Of a DNA stretch of 64,000 nucleotides, positions 56,680 through 64,000 are shown piece by piece. Source of the stretch: Punica granatum (lineage: Eukaryota; Streptophyta; Magnoliopsida; Myrtales; Lythraceae); contig NC_045128.1 of assembly GCF_007655135.1 (NCBI RefSeq), forward strand, positions 20,244,811-20,308,810, written 5' to 3'. How positions within the stretch are numbered: the stretch's first letter is position 1; every line of letters starts with the position of its first letter. Under the pieces are notes generated by a model that saw only the letters and a program-made list of their open reading frames with translations, had not been told where the DNA came from and made no database searches. The translations under genes were made by a program, and so were the position numbers.

Positions 56680-57690
56680 GCGCTGGAAATTAAGACTGGG
56701 ATGGACCCGAAAGAAACCAGGATAGACATGAACAAGGAATTTAAAGCCGGGATGGACTCGAAGGTGTCAGGATAGACCTGAACAGAAATTTAAAGCCGGG
56801 ATGGACCCGAAGGAGCCAGGATAGACCTGAACAGAAATTTAAAGCCGGGATGGACCCGAAGGAGCCAGGATAGACCTGAACAGGAAATTAAAAGCCGGGA
56901 TAGACCCGAGGGGCCAGGATAGACCTGAACATGAAATTAAAAGCCGGGATGGACCCGAGGGGCCAGGATAGACCTGAACAAGAAATTAAAAGCCGGGATG
57001 GACCCGAGGGGCCAGGATAGACCTCAACAGAAATTTAAAGGCCGGGATGGACCCGAGGGGCTAGGATAGACCTCAACAGGAAATTAAAAGCCGGGATGGA
57101 CCCGAGGGGCCAGGATAGACCTGAACAGGAAATTAAAAGCCGGGATGGACCCGAGGGCCAAGATAGACCTGAACAGGAAATTAAAAGCCGGGATGGACCC
57201 GAGGGGCCAGGATAGACCTGAATAGGAAATTAAAAGCCGGGATGGACCCGAGGGGCCAAGATAGACCTGAACATGAAATTAAAAGCCGGGATGGACCCGA
57301 GGGGCCAGGATAGACCTGAACAGAAATTTAAAAGCCGGGATGGACCCGAGGGGCCAGGATAGTCCTGAACATGAAATTAAAAGCCGGGATGGACCCAAGG
57401 GGCCAGGATAGACCTGAACAGAAATTTAAAAGCCGGGATGGACCCGAGGGGCCAGGATAGACCTGAGCAGAAATTTAAAAGCCGGGATGGACCCGAGGGG
57501 CCAAGATAGACCTGAACAGGAAATTAAAAGCCGAGATGGACCCGAGGGGCCAGGATAGACCTGAACAGAAATTTAAAAAATCGGGATGGACCCGAGGGGC
57601 CAGGATAGATCTGAACAGATATTTAAAAGCCGGGCTAGGATAGACCTGAATAGAAATTTAAAAGACGGGATGGACCCGAGGAGGAATTCG
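56680..57690 (-). repeat. 49-bp minisatellite in the element C 3' UTR
   Basis: About 20 copies of a 49-bp unit with AAAGCCGGGATGGACCCGAG and CCAGGATAGACCTGAACAG. This is the same unit, reversed, as the shorter array in A (27524-28030). Units differ mainly by 1-bp indels in the AAATTTAAA part. Confidence 0.92.
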
Positions 57691-60600
57691 AAGTTTGGAA
57701 CTTGCGCAAAGCGCTGTGTGATACGGCTCGCTTGGCGTTTGGACCTGGAGCGCTTCATGCGCGGCGACTGATGATGATCTCTTATCGTCTGTCCTTCTTT
57801 GAACATCGTTGGTTTGGGCGGTGCAGCGCATCCCTCGAGGATTTCCGGCGCCTCGAGAGCACGACATGTCGCGTGAGGCAGATATGAGTCTGTCAGGGAT
57901 AAGATGCCCCATGGGGCTCCATGCGCATCGCGATGGAGTTGTTTCATCGTTGCTTTGCCCCTGGGGTGGCAATGTGTTTGATCTGTCGGAAGTCGGCTTT
58001 GTTGCTAGGGTAATTGCTTGTTGCTCTTCCAGGTGCCGGCTTTATCGCAGGGGCGATTGTAGTTTGCTGGGGATGCCCCGGTCGCGCGATGAGGGACTCG
58101 AGCTCTGGGGTAGAGCGCTTACGTATCCCGAGGGGTCGAAAATCAGAGTCCGCCGTAGTTCTTGTGTTTGTTGTACCTGTGATCCTGACATCATTAGTAA
58201 GTCGTGGGGGTTATTAACAACGTGTAAGCGCGGGTAAAAAGATGTCTTTGAGACGCATGCTCTTCAGTTTCGGGTCGCCTGAGCGACCCGCAAAGAGTTT
58301 TTGTTTTAGTGATGTGAATGGGATCCCGCTTTCAGAGGCCTCGATGCAAGGCCTCCGGGGCTCCTGTTGGCCTTACATGGGCATATCGAGACGTTCTCGA
58401 AGGTGCCCAAGCGACTTTATCGGTTGTTCGACGCGCCCGTGAACTTAGGACCTTTCTCATCAGGGCATCGTAGGGCGGCTGCATTTGTAACCCGCATGCA
58501 GAATTTTGTTCAAATTTGGTCAGACCTCGGTCTAGTCATTTTTAGAGTGTTATGACTAGACTCCCGGAATGAAATGTCTAGGATTTTGGCTTTGTGGATG
58601 CCGATTGAAGGGTGGCTGTGACCCATTTTGGAGTTGTGCAATGACAAAGAGAAAAGAGAAAGCTTGGGGAGCACGTTGCCCAAGGCTAAAAGGATATACG
58701 GGTTCACGCTTGCCGTGAGATGTACCCCCTTCTCTTCCGTCCTTCGGATGGTGTTGGCTGTCTTGAACTGTTTGGATTGCATGCTTGGTCGCCCGCTGTG
58801 CTTGAAGAAGAATCCGCCTTGGACGGTTGAGTTCGGTAGGAGAGCCGATCGGGGATCGTGTTGGAGTAGATAACCTGGTCCTTTCCCTTGGGGATCCCTG
58901 GTCCGCGCAGTGTGCGAAGGCCCAGGGTGACTGTTTTGTTTATCTCTCATTTTACTCTCCTTTTGCTACGGTCACCCGCCTCGGGGCCATACCTCTCAAC
59001 CTAAAGGGGATGAGCTCTCCTTTTGCCACGACCGCCCGCCTCGGGATTTTCAGTCGTGCCTCTCTTTTGCCCTAACTTTTGCCTAGATCTCCCCGAGGGG
59101 TTTTCGACCTAGCAAGCTCAATTCTTTTGTCTCTCGAGTTTGCAAGGGCGAAGGGTTCAAATAATTCGACCTCCGAGTGCGTTACGTTCTGTCTCCGTCG
59201 AGGAGTTGCGTCTGCTGCTCCCCCTTTTTGTCGGGGTTTGTTGATTTCTTCTTTGAATTGGCGGTGCCGGAGTTTTATATCTCGGCGGTGCCTTGTTTTG
59301 TTCATTGGCGGGTTTTTCCTGCATCTTTTCTCTCTCTCTTCATTGGCGGGTTTTTCCCGCTTCTTTTCGCTCTGTTTTTTCCTTGCAGCTGGGGTTTGTA
59401 TAATGTCCCCATGTATTTGTTTTACTTTTCCCAACTTTTCGTTGTTGCGGGTGTTTTGATGCGCTTTGCCTCGCGGAGACTTGATGTTTGTTCTTCACGC
59501 ATTCGGAAGCCGAACTACGTGTTCTTCGTCCTTGCAATCTTTACAAGTGATTTCCCCTATTGTCCAGAGAAAGAAAATGCAAAACTGCCCTAGGGAGTGT
59601 GTGACCGAGGTTGTCCTGATGCTTGCTGTGGAAGATGCCCATTCTTGATGCGGATGACTAGGAGCGTTCCAGTGTCGTTTGTCAGAGTGACCCACTATGG
59701 CAACCTCAGGGCGAACTTTAACCAGGGATGCCCCAGTGTACGTCGCTTGCCGAGGTCGTATTGTCGCGAGCTTCAACCGGGGATGCCCCAGTATACGTCG
59801 CTTGGAAATGCTCATCGTGGCCGGATGATGTTCGAGGTGGTCTCGGTCTGAATGACGAACGTGAATGCCCTAATCTTCATTGTTAATGTGACCTGTGGTG
59901 GGCGCCTTGTACAATCATCGTCCCCGATCGTGCTTGTCGCTCTAGCATCAATTGTACGCTGGAGAGGTGTGCTCTTGAAGCCGATGGGCATGCTTGTTTG
60001 TCGATTGAGACGGTTGCGTTGAAGGCATGCGGTTCGTTCGAACGCTTCCGTCGTCGGCTTCATAGGGGGTACATATTCGTCGGAAACCTCCCTCGTCGAA
60101 GTATGAGGAAAGGGTCCGAGAGGAATTCTCAGGGAGATGTGAACCCGTGTATCGTTCTTTGCCTGTAACCGGCGTGTCCCTGTGAGAGATGACAAAGAAG
60201 ATGATGCATTGGGTGATTGTTCGGTGGAATGTACGGTAAGAAATGTAAAGTGATCCCATGGGAAGTCCCATCGTCCAGCGTGCGACCCATGGGGTGCCGC
60301 GCGTGAGGGACACTCAATTCCGAGAGTTTAGTCATCACCACCCTGGAGTGGGCAGACCGTGACTGGGGGCCTCATAAGTGTACTTTCCCCGATTACGGGT
60401 TGGCATGCGCAGCCGTCCTAGGGAAGGCTCGAGGAGCCGGGTCTCATGAGGACAAGCGAGTCGAATGCGTCCGACAGAACCAATAGAGCATCTCTGGAAT
60501 GGTCCTAGTGCCACTTGAAGGGTTTGTTCATGCCTGGAGCCCATTCGTGAATAAATGTAGAGGAGAGTTTAGGGAAGAGTGCATGTTGCCCCAGTGACTG

Positions 60601-60794
60601 GTTGATGGCCACAGTGGAGGGTGGGCAGGGATCATTCTCCGGTCGGAGATGTGACCGTGCTAGTGACTTTCGCGGCGGGTGGGCAGGGCCATGCTCTGTT
60701 CGTCGGAGCTGTTGCTTATGATCTTTTGCGGTTGAAGGGTTAGACTTGCTCCTCGGAGTATCGCTTGGATGCTTTTGAATCCAAGTCGATTTTG
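57691..60794 (-). other. Element C interior, non-coding, part 1
   Basis: 57700-57930 matches the A 3' UTR in reverse (27370-27510). 59030-59150 matches the CTAGGTC unit region that in A follows integrase. Beyond 59150, where integrase should appear, there is no integrase-like frame. Small direct repeats occur at 59297-59360 (TTCATTGGCGGGTTTTT) and 59710-59800 (GGGATGCCCCAGT). I recognise no gene. Confidence 0.6.
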
Positions 60795-61215
60795 AATTTT
60801 AGTTGAGCCTGAAAGCAGTAAACACGAGGTATCAAAACCTGAAAGTAGTAAATGCGGGGCCGGAGCCCAAAAGCAGTAAATGCGGGACCGAGGCCCGATG
60901 AGGGGCCAAAGCCCAAAAGTGGGGCCAAAGCCCAAAAGCGGGGCCGGAGCCCGATGCAGGGCCGAAACCCAAAAGTAAATGCAGGGCCGGAGGCCGATGT
61001 GAGGTCGAAGCCTAATGCAGTAAATGCGGGACCGGAACCCGATGCAGGGCCGAAGCCCGATGCAGGGCCGGAGCTCAATGCGGGGCCGAAGCCCAATGCA
61101 GTAAATGCAGGGCCGGAACCCGATGCGATAAATGCGGGGCCGAAACCCAATGCAATAAATGCTAGGCCGAAGCCCGATGCGGGGCCGAAGCCTGATGCAA
61201 TAAATGCGGGGTTGA
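60795..61215 (-). repeat. Degenerate GC-rich tandem repeat in the element C interior
   Basis: Irregular units of roughly 20-35 bp contain GCAGTAAATGCGGGGCCG and GAAGCCCGATG. Some words (GGCCGAAGCCC, GCAGTAAA) match the reverse complement of the 33-bp unit of B, hinting at a common origin. It produces a Gly/Pro/Ala-rich antisense ORF that is repeat-derived. Confidence 0.75.
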
Positions 61216-62900
61216 TAGGAAAGTGCAAGAAATGCGAAAGCAAAGGTCCATGCTGAGGAATAGCGTGAGGCGCTGCGATGTGGTGACGCTGATTTGCTTG
61301 CGGTCTTGCTTTGTGGAGCAGGGATGGGGACTTAGTGTTGAAATCCCAAGGAGCTGGATGGATGGAAGACGTTTGTTGTCTCAATTGTGGTCGATCAGTA
61401 TTCATGCTGTCTTCTTGTGTAGAATTTCCTACAATGGGAAAAGAAAACAATGAAGGAGCAAACTATATTCGCGATTTCAGCGTAAGGGCGTAGGGGATTG
61501 AACTAGCCTGGTAGGCGTCGTGCGAGCGCACTGAGAGACATGCATAAGGTGTGTCGAGGATGCGTGCATGGGCAAGGTAGGGGTGTGCTCGCACGACGCG
61601 GAAATGGCACGCTCAGTTGTGCTGATGGAAGCACTTGTAGCATAGAGGGACGTGTGCTCAACCATGCAACGACATAATCGATTGCGCGGGATTAATGGAG
61701 AGTTAGTGTTGCCTGGATGGTTGGCCCTTGAGCTACTGATCGTCTCGCCATGGAGGAAGGGTGAGGACTATGAGAGGTCCACCTACAAAGGCGGTCATAA
61801 CTTTGTCTACCGTGTGGTAGTGTTAATTGTCGTGTAAAACAATAAATGGATAGGATGCATGCAATGCGTGAGTTTTCAAAAGCTAATGTTGTCGTTCACA
61901 TTGACTCGAAAGGTTCAAAGTACAATGCAAATTTTGTAAAATAGAGCCTTAAGCTGATTTGCCACCACACTCGTGGTTTGAGCGAGCACGGCCTCGGAAA
62001 GCACCTGGTCTAGGTGAGGGCCTTGCAAAGACATCTATCCTAGAGTGCACGTGTGGGCCTTCATGAAGCCCCTTCCTAAAACCTCTCCAGGGCGGCGTTT
62101 GCTCAAACGAGCTCCTGATCGTATCTCTGTAGCTTGTCACTGGTTTGGGAGAGCTCCCTCCAAGTTGTGGTTGGTCGGCGAGTTCCTCATCTCTCAGCAA
62201 CCTCTCGGTAATCGAACCTAGTGTTGGTGAGGTAGATCATGCTGTCCCAGAGTATACGCCATCTGCATTTCGTGGCGGGTCGGTGAGGTGCTTGTGTGCT
62301 GGTAGACTCTGTCGAGGCGCGGGTAGGAGGCCGAGCGAGGCGTCCCTTACCAAGACGATAAGAAAATCTGCTTAGAACTTGTCAATGTGAACGACATCCT
62401 AGTGTGTTTTGAAAACTGCATGATGCACATATGCAGAGAAAAGTAAATGCCCACGGCTTAGTCCAAATTACAAGGTACATCGCTCTTGAAATAGAAAAGA
62501 CTCAAGTGGCACGCAGGCCAACTCGGTGGACTGTTGTCGGCGTCGGGTTGAAGGCTTGCATGGAGGCATAGCACGATGCATGGTTCGGTGCTACAAGGAC
62601 CGTTCTATCTATGGATGGGGGCTCCCGACTCAAAGGTGTGAATTCCTTGAAATCGAGCGAGGATCTTTGGGGGGCGTTTCGGTGGCATAGCCGACTCAAT
62701 CCGTTCCCTTACTCGGAACCTCTGACTAACCTAGCTTCCTATTTTGGCGCCCGTGGGATTTCGGACAAGGCACCTAAAGCTAGCATGATATGCAATGCAT
62801 GCGTGAAATAAATGTGCGTAAGTAGATAAGCGGTAAACGACAGAAAGCAGTAAATAAACAAGCAAGCAAGCAAACGGGATTGAGCCCGAACCCTCTAGAT
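61216..62900 (-). other. Element C interior, part 2, and 5' leader
   Basis: No coding domain is evident. From about 62390 to 62880 it is similar to the R0 leader (17740-18250), including GATGGGGGCTCCCGA and ACCTCTGACTAACCTAGC stretches. This places the 5' UTR of C next to the primer site. 61216-62390 is unassigned. Confidence 0.55.
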
Positions 62901-62919
62901 GTCCCCAGTGGAGTCGCCA
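62901..62919 (-). other. Element C primer-binding site
   Basis: Same 19 bases as R0 (18267-18285), 3 bp before the LTR terminus at 62923. Marks the 5' end of C and its orientation. Confidence 0.78.
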
Positions 62920-62922
62920 AGC

Positions 62923-64000
62923 TGTGCGCACCCGAATTTCATCTCGTCGGGGCACGCATGCGCGAAGCCTATGCAACGCGGCTTGGGAGTGTCCACCTTC
63001 CCGGGGACGCGCGACGGTCGCACGTGAGGAGGAGTCGCCACTTACTGTTTACGACCAGTAGGTCGAGGGCCGTTGAGTCGCCCGGGTCTAGAGATATAGG
63101 GTACACCTAAATGCTAAGGCAATGGTCATGCCGAACCGAAAATTCCGAATTCGGGGGTTCTATTACTTGCGGGCCTATATCCCGCACGCCCTTTCGGTAC
63201 TCTAGTTTGCTAGGCTTGCCGTTTAGTTTATTTACCGCGTGATTTAGGGTTGCACTTGACTCGCCTGTTTTGACACCGTAAAATCGATGAATTGATCAAG
63301 TTGGGCCAAGAATCCGAAAGATGAGTAGGCTTGCGTGTCGAGGAATCGGTCCACTATCTTAGCATTACAGTTCATCGAACCGTGATGGTCGATTCCCTGC
63401 GCGAACCGAAACCGCGAATATTCGAGCTTACTCATCTCTTGGTAACAATAGACCGACTTGACCGGTTCGACACTCGGACCTCTCGTTCGCCGATCGGGGA
63501 TCCTTACAAATGAATGAGTGAGTGTACAAATAAAATCCTCACAATGTTCTCTCGAATAATTACAAAATGTAACTGAATAAGTAAATGGATCCCGATCGGT
63601 TTGCATTGGGCCAATATTCCGCTCCGGCTCACCGTATGTTTTGAATAACCGATAAATGAATTAAGGCAACGCGGGCTCAAGGAGCCGGGGGTCGGGTCCG
63701 ATCAAACCAACGGTCTGCAGGGGAACCAGTTGATTCCTACTGTAACCGTTGGACCGATCGAGCTCCCTGGTGATATCTAGATCCGTGTCACACGCCCAAT
63801 CCAAATTGCCTTCCACATAGGCCGTGTTCGGAGTGTAACGGTGAATCGAGGCTAAATCCCATTTCGCACTCGGGTTGCACGCGCTCGGTGAATTAGGAGG
63901 CGTTGGACCTCGTGTTCGGTGGTTTGGGGCATTGGACCCCGTGTAACACGTAACCTATGGGCTCGAGCCCGAATCACGACAAATCAGCAAAAGCAAGAAT
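62923..64000 (-). repeat. Element C 5' LTR, partial
   Basis: Starts TGTGCGCACCCG and is collinear with 50853-51930 at about 97-98% identity by eye. It continues beyond the window. Confidence 0.9.

Larger units (their letters stand above)
50853..64000 (-). mobile_element. Element C: non-autonomous Ogre-related retrotransposon, 5' LTR incomplete at window edge
   Basis: In plus coordinates it has a 3' LTR (50853-56536), polypurine tract, 49-bp array, 3' UTR, 6.4-kb interior without Gag or Pol domains, primer-binding site (62901-62919) and 5' LTR (62923 onward). Its LTRs differ by roughly 2-3% over the first 350 bp by eye. It sits inside LTR fragment F; CCCGG at 50848-50852 would be the left target duplication. 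It keeps cis-acting sites but no coding capacity, so it would need proteins from a relative. Confidence 0.85.

Noticed and set aside
60740..61450. 236-codon minus-strand ORF rich in Gly, Pro, Ala and Phe
   Set aside because: It is the translation of the degenerate tandem repeat at 60795-61215, without domain features.

Overview
The window is plant nuclear repetitive DNA, almost certainly from an angiosperm and probably a eudicot. It consists of nested and rearranged Ty3/Gypsy LTR retrotransposons. I see no host protein-coding gene, tRNA gene, rRNA gene or CRISPR array. Two lineages are present: one young Athila-type element, and several copies of a Tat/Ogre-type family. The Ogre assignment rests on roughly 5-kb LTRs that begin TGTCAGCACC and end GCGCACA, an extra ORF upstream of gag, a possible intron between protease and reverse transcriptase, a second RNase H domain, and tandem arrays between integrase and the 3' LTR. 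I use the labels R0, R1, A, B, C and F for the Tat/Ogre copies. Species cannot be told from this sequence.

Left block (1-20856). R0 is a minus-strand Ogre-like element running off the left edge. It shows an open but partial Gag (1-1355) and a decayed ORF1 (1661-2943 plus 17465-17683). Its 5' UTR, primer-binding site and truncated 5' LTR follow at 17684-20856. ORF1 is split by R1, a solo LTR (2944-17464) flanked by a CCCCT target duplication. R1 is itself split by the complete Athila element (5783-15396), flanked by a GCGGG duplication. Removing both insertions and one copy of each duplication rejoins ORF1 in frame at exactly 499 codons. The Athila LTRs are both 1253 bp and almost identical.

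Middle block (20857-33181). Element A is a plus-strand Ogre body with its 5' end lost at an abrupt junction. It carries decayed gag and protease, a candidate 173-nt intron, RT with two RNase H domains, and integrase with an altered catalytic residue. A 50-bp minisatellite, a polypurine tract and a 5.0-kb 3' LTR follow. The LTR ends inside an integrase gene of a sister element, B.

Right block (33182-64000). B retains only the C-terminal integrase, a 3' UTR with a 7.25-kb array of 33-bp units, a polypurine tract and a truncated 3' LTR (42229-46672). This LTR is joined head-to-head to an inverted LTR fragment (F, 46673-50852). F is interrupted by C, a minus-strand element with 5.7-kb LTRs and a 6.4-kb interior without recognisable coding domains, apparently non-autonomous. 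C's 5' LTR runs off the right edge.

The locus therefore records repeated insertion, solo-LTR formation, deletion or inversion junctions, and expansion of 3'-UTR tandem repeats that could seed satellite DNA. All identities come from motif recognition; no database search was run.
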